A DNA stretch of 64,000 nucleotides, taken from assembly GCA_040751955.1 (NCBI GenBank), contig JBFMFY010000007.1, forward strand, positions 1 to 64,000, written 5' to 3'. Made by a program: the position numbers and the translations under genes. Origin of the DNA: SpSt-333 sp040751955. GTDB taxonomy: Bacteria > Bacteroidota > Ignavibacteria > UBA10030 > UBA8401. The notes beneath the pieces were generated by a model. The model did no database searches. It was not told where the DNA came from and saw only the letters and a program-made list of their open reading frames with translations. This document shows, piece by piece, positions 44,785-53,473 of this stretch (positions are counted from its first letter, which is position 1; every line of letters starts with the position of its first letter).

Positions 44785-46178
44785 CCTCTTCTCACATTAC
44801 AATTATTGGCGGAGGAATTTCGGGGCTTGCAACAGCGTGGTGGCTGAAGAAACAGGGCTATTCCGTGGCGCTCTTTGAGAGAGATGCAGAGGTCGGCGGA
44901 ACAATGAAGACAGTAATGAAGGAGGGCTGGCTGATCGAAACAGGTCCCAACAGTGCGCTTGAAACGACGCCCCTCTTTAAGATATTGTTTGCCGATCTCG
45001 GGATTGAGAAAGAGCTTGTCTATGCAAATCCTGCGGGAAAGAATCGTTACATTCTGCGCGAAGGGAAATTGCATCCGTTGCCAATGTCTCCGGGAAAATT
45101 TTTGGCGTCAACGCTCTGGTCGCCGGCGGGAAAGATGCGCCTCTTGAAAGAACCGTTTGTCGGCAAAGCGGCAAAAGAAGAATCGATTGCGGAATTTGTC
45201 GTGCGAAGATTAGGAAGAGAATTTTTGGATTACGCGATCAACCCTTTCGTTGCGGGAGTTTTCGCCGGATCACCGGAAAAATTAAGCGTCCGCGCAGCGT
45301 TTCCAAAACTGTATGCACTGGAAGAGAAGTACGGCGGATTGATACGCGGGCAGATTGCCGGTGCACGCGACCGGAAGAAACGGGGAGAAGTTGCAAAAGA
45401 CCGCGCGCAGATGTTTTCATTTAAAAGCGGAATGCAGACATTGCCCAAGGCGCTTGGCAAAGCACTCGGAGATTCTATACGGACGTCGTCTAGTGTGGAC
45501 GGAATTGACCTCGGCGGGAACGGGAAAGGGAAAGGATACACACTCCGATATGTATCAAATGGTTCCGCACACACACACTCGACGAACATCGTAGTTCTTG
45601 CCGTTCCTGCACCTGCCGCCGCCCGTTTCGTGCAGCCGTTCGATAGTTCGCTAGCACATGCGATACGGGAAATTTATTATCCGCCGGTAACGGAAGTATT
45701 TGTCGGATACAGATCAGAGCAGGTACGACTGCCGATGGACGGATTCGGTTTTTTGATACCCGAAAAGGAAAACAGGAAGATTCTCGGCGCGATCTGGTCA
45801 TCGTCATTGTTTGAATGCCGCGCTCCCGATGGGTGCGCTGCCGTCACCGTTTTTGTGGGCGGATCCCGTCAACCGGAGAATGCGTTGATACACGACGGAG
45901 AATTGCTTTCAATGGTACACAATGAATTGAACGAGTTGATGCACATCAACGGTGAACCGATCTTCACCCATATCACGCGATGGGAGAAGGCGATTCCGCA
46001 GTATCACCTCGGACATTTGCAGGTTACCGAACGTATGGCGCAATTCGAGCGACTGCACCCGGGGCTGTTTCTGTCCGGAAATTATCGCGGCGGCATCAGT
46101 GTCAGCGACTGTGTACTTCAGTCCGAAAAAATAAGTCAACAAATTATCGAATACATTGCTTCACAAAAAACAGAATGA
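44781..46178 (+). CDS. hemG: FAD-dependent protoporphyrinogen oxidase, HemY type
   Basis: This 465-residue flavoprotein has the dinucleotide-binding start IIGGGISGLATAWWL and ERDAEVGG. It has the substrate-domain stretches NPFVAGVFAGSPEKLS and the C-terminal FAD motif LFLSGNYRGGISVSDC. It oxidises protoporphyrinogen IX using oxygen, or coproporphyrinogen in the coproporphyrin-dependent branch. The presence of hemN and hemH in this order fits the classical route. Its pairing with oxygen-independent HemN suggests a facultative life style. Confidence 0.93.
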   Translation: MTSSHITIIGGGISGLATAWWLKKQGYSVALFERDAEVGGTMKTVMKEGWLIETGPNSALETTPLFKILFADLGIEKELVYANPAGKNRYILREGKLHPLPMSPGKFLASTLWSPAGKMRLLKEPFVGKAAKEESIAEFVVRRLGREFLDYAINPFVAGVFAGSPEKLSVRAAFPKLYALEEKYGGLIRGQIAGARDRKKRGEVAKDRAQMFSFKSGMQTLPKALGKALGDSIRTSSSVDGIDLGGNGKGKGYTLRYVSNGSAHTHSTNIVVLAVPAPAAARFVQPFDSSLAHAIREIYYPPVTEVFVGYRSEQVRLPMDGFGFLIPEKENRKILGAIWSSSLFECRAPDGCAAVTVFVGGSRQPENALIHDGELLSMVHNELNELMHINGEPIFTHITRWEKAIPQYHLGHLQVTERMAQFERLHPGLFLSGNYRGGISVSDCVLQSEKISQQIIEYIASQKTE

Positions 46179-46185
46179 GGATAGT

Positions 46186-47172
46186 ATGTCACTAAAAATA
46201 GAATCAAACCAGCGCCTTCGCCGGTTAAGAATGAAACCGGCATTTCGCGACATGGTGCGCGAAACGGAACTGTCGCCGAAAGATTTCATCTACCCTTTGT
46301 TTGTTGTTCCCGGAAAGAAATTCAAGAAAGAAGTCTCCTCCATGCCCGGCGTGTTCCAGCAATCGGTTGATGAACTTGTGAAAGATTGTGCAGAGACGTA
46401 TTCAATGGGAATTCCCGCCGTCATTCTGTTCGGTATTCCCGAACACAAAGACGATGTTGGCAGCGGAGCGTACGACGAAAACGGTATTGTGCAGCAGGCA
46501 GTACGGGCGCTGAAGAAAGATGTTCCCGGACTTGTCGTCATCACCGACGTTTGCCTGTGCGAGTACACCTCGCACGGCCATTGCGGCATCGTGCAGGGAG
46601 ACGAAATTGTGAATGACGCTTCGGTAGAGTTGCTGACGAAGGAAGCGCTCACGCACGCCCGGGCAGGCGCGGATATCATCGCACCGTCAGATATGTTCGA
46701 CGGACGCATCGGCGCAATCCGCACGGTGCTGGATGAACATCATTTCCACAACATTCCTATCATGTCGTACGCGGCAAAGTATGCATCGGGATTTTACGGA
46801 CCGTTCCGCGAAGCCGCGGAGAGCACGCCGAAGTTCGGCGACCGTCGTTCGCATCAGATGGATCCCGCAAACAGCGATGAAGCAATCCGCGAAGTCAAAC
46901 AAGATTTGGCTGAGGGTGCCGACATCGTGATGGTGAAACCTGCGCTTCCGTATCTCGATATTATCCGCCGCGTGAAAGACACATTCAGAGTTCCAACCGC
47001 GGCGTACAATGTGAGCGGTGAGTACGCGATGATCAAAGCGGCGGGTCGCAACGGATGGATTGATGAAGAGCGGGTAATGATGGAGACACTTCTGGGGATC
47101 AAACGCGCCGGCGCCGATATGATTTTGACGTACTTTGCCAAAGATGCCGCCAAAGTGCTTGCAAGAAAGTAA
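46186..47172 (+). CDS. hemB: Delta-aminolevulinic acid dehydratase
   Basis: This 328-residue porphobilinogen synthase has Schiff-base lysines Lys198 (SYAAKYASGFYGPFREA) and Lys251 (MVKPALPYLD). The zinc-type cysteine cluster is Cys123, Cys125 and Cys133 in TDVCLCEYTSHGHCG. ATG 46186 is preferred over an in-frame ATG inside the preceding gene because GAGGA lies upstream. Confidence 0.97.
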   Translation: MSLKIESNQRLRRLRMKPAFRDMVRETELSPKDFIYPLFVVPGKKFKKEVSSMPGVFQQSVDELVKDCAETYSMGIPAVILFGIPEHKDDVGSGAYDENGIVQQAVRALKKDVPGLVVITDVCLCEYTSHGHCGIVQGDEIVNDASVELLTKEALTHARAGADIIAPSDMFDGRIGAIRTVLDEHHFHNIPIMSYAAKYASGFYGPFREAAESTPKFGDRRSHQMDPANSDEAIREVKQDLAEGADIVMVKPALPYLDIIRRVKDTFRVPTAAYNVSGEYAMIKAAGRNGWIDEERVMMETLLGIKRAGADMILTYFAKDAAKVLARK

Positions 47173-47221
47173 GTTACCACTCTCGTTGTTGTTCGACAGT
47201 TTAACAGTTGAACTGGTTACT

Positions 47222-47244
47222 GTCCGAGAGTTGAACTCTCGGAC
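47222..47244. repeat. Perfect palindrome between hemB and hemL
   Basis: GTCCGAGAGTT and AACTCTCGGAC are 11-bp arms around one base. An overlapping weaker inverted repeat runs from GACAGT at 47195 to ACTGTC at 47224. There is no U-run, so it is not a clear terminator. Confidence 0.65.
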
Positions 47245-47272
47245 AACATAAGATTGCAAACACAACACTATA

Positions 47273-47319
47273 GTCATGCTGAGCAAGTCCGCCGTAGGCG
47301 GACGCGTCGAAGCATATCC
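47273..47319. repeat. GTCATGCTGAGC-type element before hemL
   Basis: GTCATGCTGAGCAAG is followed by the hairpin GTCCGCC-GTA-GGCGGAC and CGTCGAAGCATATC. It is a short relative of the elements at 52157 and 53361. Confidence 0.65.
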
Positions 47320-47327
47320 CAAAAACT

Positions 47328-48623
47328 ATGAACACAAAAACATCAGATGCATTATTTCAGCGTGCACTGCAAAAAATTCCCGGCGGAGTGAATTCTCCGG
47401 TACGCGCATTCAAATCGGTGGGACGAAATCCGGTCTTCATTAAAAAAGCGCAAGGCTCAAAACTGTGGGATGTTGACGGGAACGAATACATTGATTATGT
47501 CGGCTCATGGGGACCGATGATTCTCGGTCATGCACATCCGGCAATTCTCGATGCAGTGCAGAAAGCTGCGATTGACGGGACAAGTTTCGGTGCGGCAACG
47601 GAGCGCGAAGTGGAAATGGCGGAACTGATCTGTTCCATCATGCCGTCCATCGAAATGGTGCGTATGGTAAATTCCGGCACAGAAGCGACAATGAGTGCGA
47701 TCCGGCTGGCGCGCGCGTTCACAGGGAAAGAAAAGATCATCAAGTTTGAAGGATGCTATCACGGACATGCAGATTCTTTTTTGATCAAAGCAGGTTCCGG
47801 CGCAATGACTTTCGGCGTGCCGGACAGTCCGGGCGTTCCCGCCTCAATCGCCGGCGCAACATTGACTGCGCGGTACAATGACCTTGCGTCGGTAGAAAAA
47901 TTGTTCGGTGAATATTCCGGACAGGTTGCAGGAATAATTGTTGAACCGGTTGTCGGGAACATGGGGTGCATTCCTCCTGATAAAGGATTTCTGGAAGGAT
48001 TACGGAATCTGTGTGCGCAGCACAAAGCATTGTTCATTATGGATGAAGTGATGACAGGATTCCGCGTAGCACTCGGCGGCGCGCAGCAATTGTACGGCGT
48101 TTCACCGGACATTACAACGCTGGGAAAAATCATCGGCGGAGGCTTGCCGGTGGGTGCATACGGCGGGAAAAAAGAAATTATGCAAATGGTTGCGCCCAGC
48201 GGACCGATGTATCAGGCAGGAACATTATCGGGGAATCCGCTGGCGATGGCAGCAGGGATCGCAATGCTGACGATGTTGAAAAAAGATTCTTCCATCTATA
48301 CCACATTGGAAAATCTTTCATCGAAATTGGAACATGGGATCGCCGATGTTGCAAAGCGATTTCAACTTCCGTTGATGCAAAATCGAGTCGGTTCCATGTT
48401 CACGCTCTTCTTTACGCAGGGAACCGTGAAAGATTATGATACCGCAAAGACTTCGAACATAACACTATTCGGAAAATATTTTAACGAAATGCTGGACCGC
48501 GGAATTTATCTTGCGCCGTCGCAATTCGAAGCGGCATTTATGTCCGCTGCGCACACTGAAAGTGACATCGACCGTACCCTGACGGCAGCGGAAGCATCGT
48601 TGAAGAGTGTCTTTGGAAAGTGA
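47328..48623 (+). CDS. hemL: Glutamate-1-semialdehyde 2,1-aminomutase
   Basis: This 431-residue PLP enzyme makes 5-aminolevulinate from glutamate semialdehyde. Visible are PGGVNSPVRAF, MVNSGTEATMSAIRLAR, the cofactor Asp239 in FIMDEVMTGFR and the Schiff-base Lys267 in TLGKIIGGGLPVGAYGG. It is the last gene of the heme run, separated from hemB by 155 bases of palindromes. Confidence 0.97.
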   Translation: MNTKTSDALFQRALQKIPGGVNSPVRAFKSVGRNPVFIKKAQGSKLWDVDGNEYIDYVGSWGPMILGHAHPAILDAVQKAAIDGTSFGAATEREVEMAELICSIMPSIEMVRMVNSGTEATMSAIRLARAFTGKEKIIKFEGCYHGHADSFLIKAGSGAMTFGVPDSPGVPASIAGATLTARYNDLASVEKLFGEYSGQVAGIIVEPVVGNMGCIPPDKGFLEGLRNLCAQHKALFIMDEVMTGFRVALGGAQQLYGVSPDITTLGKIIGGGLPVGAYGGKKEIMQMVAPSGPMYQAGTLSGNPLAMAAGIAMLTMLKKDSSIYTTLENLSSKLEHGIADVAKRFQLPLMQNRVGSMFTLFFTQGTVKDYDTAKTSNITLFGKYFNEMLDRGIYLAPSQFEAAFMSAAHTESDIDRTLTAAEASLKSVFGK

Positions 48624-48635
48624 ATCAAATAATAC

Positions 48636-48664
48636 GTCATTCCCGCATACTTTGAGCGGGAATC
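48636..48664. repeat. ATTCCCGC hairpin after hemL
   Basis: GTCATTCCCGC and GCGGGAATC pair around a 9-base loop. It is a truncated copy of the GTCATTCCCGCG element seen whole at 61470-61526. Lacking a U-run, it is not a standard terminator. Confidence 0.6.
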
Positions 48665-48726
48665 TAACCATAGATGTACTGACAAAAACAGGCGTGATGA
48701 ATCTTGTTGAGCGAGGGATTTTTTTG

Positions 48727-48799
48727 TGTCCCCAACAAGATTCGAACTTGTGTCTGGAGCTTGAGAAACTCCCGTCCTAGGCCTCTAGACGATAGGGAC
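48727..48799 (-). tRNA. tRNA-Glu (anticodon CTC)
   Basis: On the minus strand the acceptor arms GTCCCTA and TGGGGAC pair. The anticodon loop TTCTCAA gives CTC. The T-arm is ACAAG-TTCGAAT-CTTGT. The gene is 73 nt without encoded CCA. Finding it next to hemA-hemL is notable because Glu-tRNA feeds heme synthesis, though convergent orientation argues for chance. Confidence 0.92.
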
Positions 48800-48889
48800 A
48801 GGACAATATAAAAAAATTTCAGCGGCGGAAAAAGACGAATAATTCTCGCCCAATGCAGCCGTGATTGTCGTGCTCGGCTGCAGATATGA

Positions 48890-51800
48890 TCAATATTCTT
48901 TTTCTTTCACAAATTTTTCCTTCATCCACTCTTTTATCTTTTCTGTCCACTCATCAACCAGCGAGTACGCTGTCGGTACGACGACGAGCGTGAGGAATGT
49001 GGAGAATGTTAAGCCGAAGATGATTGCAACTGCCAGCGGACGCCAGAAGCCGGCGCTTTCCGATCCGGTGACGAAATGAAATTCTGTCCAATTGAAATCA
49101 AAGCCCGTTCCCATCGGAATCAATGCCAGCACTGCGGCTGCGGCGGTTAACAGCACAGGGCGCAAACGGACTCTGCCTGCTTCGAGCAATGCGTCATCCA
49201 ATGAAAGTCCCCCTTCATTATGTTTATGTTTTACAAAGTCGAGAAGAATAATGCCGTTGCGCACCACGATTCCTGCAAGCGCAACAATGCCGACGCCCGT
49301 CATCATCACGCTGAGTGCTGTGCGTGTGACGAGCAAGCCGAAGAGTACTCCTATCAACGACAATATCACCGAGATCATGATCACGAACGGAACTTTCATC
49401 GAATTGAATTCCATTACCATAATTAAAAAGACGAGCAGGAGCGTTATGACAAACGCGCGGCTCAGGAAGTCGGACGCTTTCTGCTGTTCTTCTTCCGAAC
49501 CTGTCAGTTTTACTGAATACCCGTTCGGCATTTCGATACCTGCGATTCGTGCTTTCACATCGTTAATCACTTCGGACTGTACGCGTCCCTCCACATCGCC
49601 GCTGACTGTGATGACGCGTTTCATATCTTTGCGGCGAATGTCCGTTACGGATGTGGTGCGGCGGATGGTTGCAACCGATGTGAGCGGAATCGAGAGCAAC
49701 TGTCCGCGCCTGTTCATAAAATTGATGCGGAGATTTTCGAGATCGGCAGGGGCAGTGCGCTGGTCTTCTTTTAACCGCACTCGGATTTTGTATTCATCTT
49801 CACCCACGCGGTACTTCGACGCCTCAACGCCTGCAATTGCCGCACGGACCGTTGATGCGATCTGTCCTGTGCTCGTCCAAAACAATCCCGCTTTTTCGCG
49901 GTCAACGATAATTTCCACTTCGGGGCGTCCGGTATTGTAATCATCTTTCAAATCCACAAGCCCGGGAACATCTTTGATTTTTTCGCGGATCTGTTTGCTG
50001 AGTGTTGCAAGTTGAGTGTAATCCTCGCCCGAAACTTCGATGTTCACGGGAGCGCCAACCGGAGGTCCCATCTGCTGTTTGGTCAACCGCAGATCGGCAC
50101 CTGCAATACCGGCTAATTTTTCACGTACTTCTTCCATCGTTACGAATGTGCTTTGTTTGCGGAAATCTTTTTCGAAGAAATTGATCGCAACACTTCCTTT
50201 ATTTGATGTTCCCTGTCCGCCAAAATCGAACACGTTGTCCGATGTGCCGATGCGCGAAACGATGAATTCGACATCCTTTCGCCCCGGAATTTTTTCAAGC
50301 CGTTCTTCGAGAATTTTGGCAATCCCGTTGGTAATTTCCAGCGATGCACCCGATGGACATTCGATGCTGATGCTGATCTGCGCCGGTTCCGTATTGGGGA
50401 AGAACTCAACTCCTTTATTGAACAATCCGAACAACACAATGATTGTCAGCAGGAGAATGAACGAACCGAGCATGGTTTTCTTCTTGTTGTGCAATGTCCA
50501 CCGAATAACCTGCACATAATTCTTCTGCATCCAGGGGAAAAATTTATCATCTACTTCGTGATACAGCCATGTGAACGGGTTGTACTTCTTGTACCAGTGT
50601 GGATGCTCGAGATTGAATTTTGCCTTCTTAATTTCTCTTTTGTAGTCAATCCATTTCGCCGCTTGTACCGGACTGATGACATACGCAACAAAGAGCGATG
50701 CGGTCAACGTTACGATCAATGTGATCGGCAGAAATTTCATGAACTCGCCGACGATACCGGGCCAGAAGAGCAGAGGAATGAACGCAGAAAGAATCGTTAC
50801 TGTTGATGTCAACACGGGGATGAAGACCTCGCCTGCGGCATTCTTTGCTGCGGCATTCGGCTCTTCACCGTACTCCTGCTGGTGGCGGTATGTATTTTCG
50901 ATAACAACAATGGCATCATCAACAAGAATGCCGAGCACGAGCAAGAGAGAGAAGAGGACAACCATGTTCAGTGTAATTCCCATCGCGCTAAGGACAATAT
51001 ATCCGGTAAACATTGAAAGCGGAATCGCCGTCGAGATCAGCAATGAATTCTTGAATCCGAAAAACATGAACAGCGCAAGCACGACGAGGAACATACCGGT
51101 GTAAATGCTGTTCTCCAGTTCATGCACCATGCGTTTGATAAAACGGGATTGATCGCTGGAGATTTCGAGTTTGATCCCGTCGGGTAAATTGCTCTGCTCC
51201 ACCGCAATGATTCGTTTCACTTCATCGGCGATGCGGACAAGATTTTCTCCTGCTCGCTTGCGCACTGCAAGTGTGACAACTTCGTTGCCATTCAACCGCG
51301 AGTAGGTTTGTCTGTCCTCAAACGAAGACTTGACCGTTGCGACATCCCGCAGATAAATCGGTTTGCCGTTTTGGATTTTTAAAATAATGTCTTCCAGCGG
51401 CTTCACTTGTTTGAATTCACCGGGAACGCGGACAGTGAGATTCTTTTCTTTCGTTTCGATCGTTCCGCCGGGAATTGAAAGATTTTCCACTCGGATTGCT
51501 CCCGATACGTCGTCGAAGCTGACCTGATATGCATTCATGCGGTACACATCAACATTCACCTGAATTTCCGGTTCAAGTCCGCCGACAATATCTGCGCGCA
51601 GTACGCCGGGAACCGATTCGATCTTGTCTTGCAGCTCTTCTGCAACGTTCTTCAACCGCGCCGCGCCGACATCGCCGACAGCGTTCACATACATGATCGG
51701 GAATTCGCTGATGTTGATCTCCGAAACGATGGGATCAAGAATGTCGGCGGGAAGTTGTGAACGTGTCGAGTTCACCTTATCCCGAACGCGGCGGAGCGCT

Positions 51801-52108
51801 TCGTCGATATCGATGCCGGTGTTGAACTCGATGCTGATGGTTGACAGTCCCTCTTTTGAGACTGAACGGATCTCTTTGACATCTTTCAATCCCTTCAACG
51901 CGCGCTCGAGCGGCTGGGAAATTAATCCTTCGATGTCAATGGGTGAAACGCCGATGTACGGAGTTGAAACGATAACGAGAGGAATGGTAATGTCCGGCGT
52001 TGCTTCCCGCGGCAAATCATTGTACGACGTGTACCCAAAGATGACGATCAAAATCATTAACAGGTAAACGGCTGTTTTATTATCAACTGCTATGTTCCAG
52101 ATTTTCAT
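48890..52108 (-). CDS. RND-family efflux pump permease
   Basis: This 1072-residue inner-membrane pump of the AcrB/MdtB/CzcA superfamily has twelve helices, two large periplasmic loops and the proton-relay aspartates in GILVDDAIVVIENT. The N-terminus (VYLLMILIVIFGYTSYNDLPREATPDI) is typical of the drug or lipid exporters of Bacteroidota rather than of metal pumps. It is the last gene of the tetR-tolC-adaptor-RND operon. Substrate unknown. Confidence 0.95.
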   Translation of the reverse strand: MKIWNIAVDNKTAVYLLMILIVIFGYTSYNDLPREATPDITIPLVIVSTPYIGVSPIDIEGLISQPLERALKGLKDVKEIRSVSKEGLSTISIEFNTGIDIDEALRRVRDKVNSTRSQLPADILDPIVSEINISEFPIMYVNAVGDVGAARLKNVAEELQDKIESVPGVLRADIVGGLEPEIQVNVDVYRMNAYQVSFDDVSGAIRVENLSIPGGTIETKEKNLTVRVPGEFKQVKPLEDIILKIQNGKPIYLRDVATVKSSFEDRQTYSRLNGNEVVTLAVRKRAGENLVRIADEVKRIIAVEQSNLPDGIKLEISSDQSRFIKRMVHELENSIYTGMFLVVLALFMFFGFKNSLLISTAIPLSMFTGYIVLSAMGITLNMVVLFSLLLVLGILVDDAIVVIENTYRHQQEYGEEPNAAAKNAAGEVFIPVLTSTVTILSAFIPLLFWPGIVGEFMKFLPITLIVTLTASLFVAYVISPVQAAKWIDYKREIKKAKFNLEHPHWYKKYNPFTWLYHEVDDKFFPWMQKNYVQVIRWTLHNKKKTMLGSFILLLTIIVLFGLFNKGVEFFPNTEPAQISISIECPSGASLEITNGIAKILEERLEKIPGRKDVEFIVSRIGTSDNVFDFGGQGTSNKGSVAINFFEKDFRKQSTFVTMEEVREKLAGIAGADLRLTKQQMGPPVGAPVNIEVSGEDYTQLATLSKQIREKIKDVPGLVDLKDDYNTGRPEVEIIVDREKAGLFWTSTGQIASTVRAAIAGVEASKYRVGEDEYKIRVRLKEDQRTAPADLENLRINFMNRRGQLLSIPLTSVATIRRTTSVTDIRRKDMKRVITVSGDVEGRVQSEVINDVKARIAGIEMPNGYSVKLTGSEEEQQKASDFLSRAFVITLLLVFLIMVMEFNSMKVPFVIMISVILSLIGVLFGLLVTRTALSVMMTGVGIVALAGIVVRNGIILLDFVKHKHNEGGLSLDDALLEAGRVRLRPVLLTAAAAVLALIPMGTGFDFNWTEFHFVTGSESAGFWRPLAVAIIFGLTFSTFLTLVVVPTAYSLVDEWTEKIKEWMKEKFVKEKEY

Positions 52109-52130
52109 GCTATGTACTCCTGAGTATCAT

Positions 52131-52241
52131 GCTTCGACGCAGTGCAATAGAGTATCGTCATCCTGTGCAAGTCCCGATGCATTGTATCGGGACGCGTCGA
52201 AGGATGATCCATTTTGCGTATTGCACCTTGTTCAGCATGAC
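52131..52241. repeat. CTTCGACGCA element between the RND and adaptor genes
   Basis: GCTTCGACGCAGTGCAATAG leads into an 85-bp core from GTCATCCTG (52157) to CAGCATGAC (52241), with an inner hairpin GTCCCGAT-GCATTGT-ATCGGGAC. It is clearly homologous to the unit at 53338-53445, so the adaptor gene is bracketed by copies. Confidence 0.75.
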
Positions 52242-52263
52242 TATCTTTTTATTCTCTATTTTT

Positions 52264-53298
52264 TTATTCCGTCACCACAACCGGCGAGCCGTTGATCAGT
52301 TTCTGATACCCGGTGACAATCAAATGTTCTCCGATGTTCAATCCCGATGTCACCTCAACGAGATTTCCCTGGCGGCCGCCGATTGTAATGCGCCGTTCTT
52401 CCGCAATGCCGTTGTTGTTCACATAAACAACGTACCGGTCGCGGTCTACCAGTTGAATGATATTCTCACTGACGAGGATTGCGTCGGTTTTTTTCCTCCG
52501 GACAAGATTCACCTTTGCGACCATTTCAGGTTTGATCCTGCCGTGCGGATTCTGCAGCACGATCTCGATGAGCATCGTGCGGTTCGCAGCCGAAACGGTT
52601 GAACTGACGAACGATACAGTGCCGTTCAGCACTTCACCGGGAACAGCGTCAAACGTCACCGATGCGGGTGTTCCTGTTTTTATCGTGCCGGCATATAATT
52701 CGGGAATCTCCGCTTGTATCTTAATCATGGATGTGTTCACTACCCGGGCAATCGGAACGCCGGGCGGAGCCATTTCGCCGGCATTCGGCATCGTATTGTC
52801 AACCACGCCGTCAATCGGACTGCGAAGTTGCGTCCGTTCCCAGCGCGCTTTCATCAAGTCGGCGTTGGCTTTTGCGGCGTCACGGCTGTAGATCATATTC
52901 TTGTACTGCAATTCGCTGATCCCTTGCTGTTCGTACACCGACTGCTGCTTTTCGACATTGAGTTGCGCGATCCGGTATTGCGCTTCGGCGGCGTCGTATC
53001 CCGCTTTGATCACTTCATCTTTGAGAATAACGATAAGATCACCTTTCTTCACATGGTCTCCCTTTTTTTTCACCCACTCTTTCACGACACCCCCTTCTTC
53101 GGGGCTTATCATCACATCTTCAAACGCTTTCACCGTACCGGCAACCTGAATGCCGTCGATCATGGGAGATGGTTTGATTTGTTGGACCGTAACGTTGACC
53201 GGTTGGACTTTTTGCGTGCTGCCTGTTTCTTCTTTTGTGCAGGAAGAAACGCCGAGAAGGAAAACACAGATGACAACTGCGGTTGATATTTTTTTCAT
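52264..53298 (-). CDS. RND efflux periplasmic adaptor lipoprotein
   Basis: This 344-residue membrane-fusion protein has a lipoprotein signal ending LLGVSSCTKEE (Cys20). The barrel-sandwich hybrid (VKEWVKKKGDHVKKGDLIVILKD), split by a short coiled-coil hairpin, and the beta-barrel (SMIKIQAEIPELYAGTIKTGTPA) follow. It links the inner-membrane pump with the TolC-like channel. Both flanking gaps carry homologous palindromic repeats. Confidence 0.93.
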   Translation of the reverse strand: MKKISTAVVICVFLLGVSSCTKEETGSTQKVQPVNVTVQQIKPSPMIDGIQVAGTVKAFEDVMISPEEGGVVKEWVKKKGDHVKKGDLIVILKDEVIKAGYDAAEAQYRIAQLNVEKQQSVYEQQGISELQYKNMIYSRDAAKANADLMKARWERTQLRSPIDGVVDNTMPNAGEMAPPGVPIARVVNTSMIKIQAEIPELYAGTIKTGTPASVTFDAVPGEVLNGTVSFVSSTVSAANRTMLIEIVLQNPHGRIKPEMVAKVNLVRRKKTDAILVSENIIQLVDRDRYVVYVNNNGIAEERRITIGGRQGNLVEVTSGLNIGEHLIVTGYQKLINGSPVVVTE

Positions 53299-53337
53299 TG
53301 ATGGATTCCTTTGTTATTCATTTCTTTGGAACATGCT

Positions 53338-53445
53338 TCGACGCAACGCAATAGAGCATAGTCATCCTGAGCAAATGCCGATGTTGGTATCGGCATGCGT
53401 CGAAGGATGACGCAATTCTATAAATTGCGCTTTGCTCAGCATGAC
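53338..53445. repeat. CTTCGACGCA element between adaptor and tolC-like genes
   Basis: The copy has CTTCGACGCAACGCAATAG, then an 85-bp core GTCATCCTGAGC (53361) to GCTCAGCATGAC (53445), an inner hairpin GCCGAT-GTTGGT-ATCGGC, and CGTCGAAGGATGAC. It is homologous to the element at 52131-52241. Confidence 0.78.
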
Positions 53446-53473
53446 TATATTTTTTTTGAAACGAGGACATTTC

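Noticed and set aside
48855..48881. Terminator hairpin for the RND gene (GCAGCCG/CGGCTGC)
   Set aside because: The stem is good, but no U-run follows on the minus strand.
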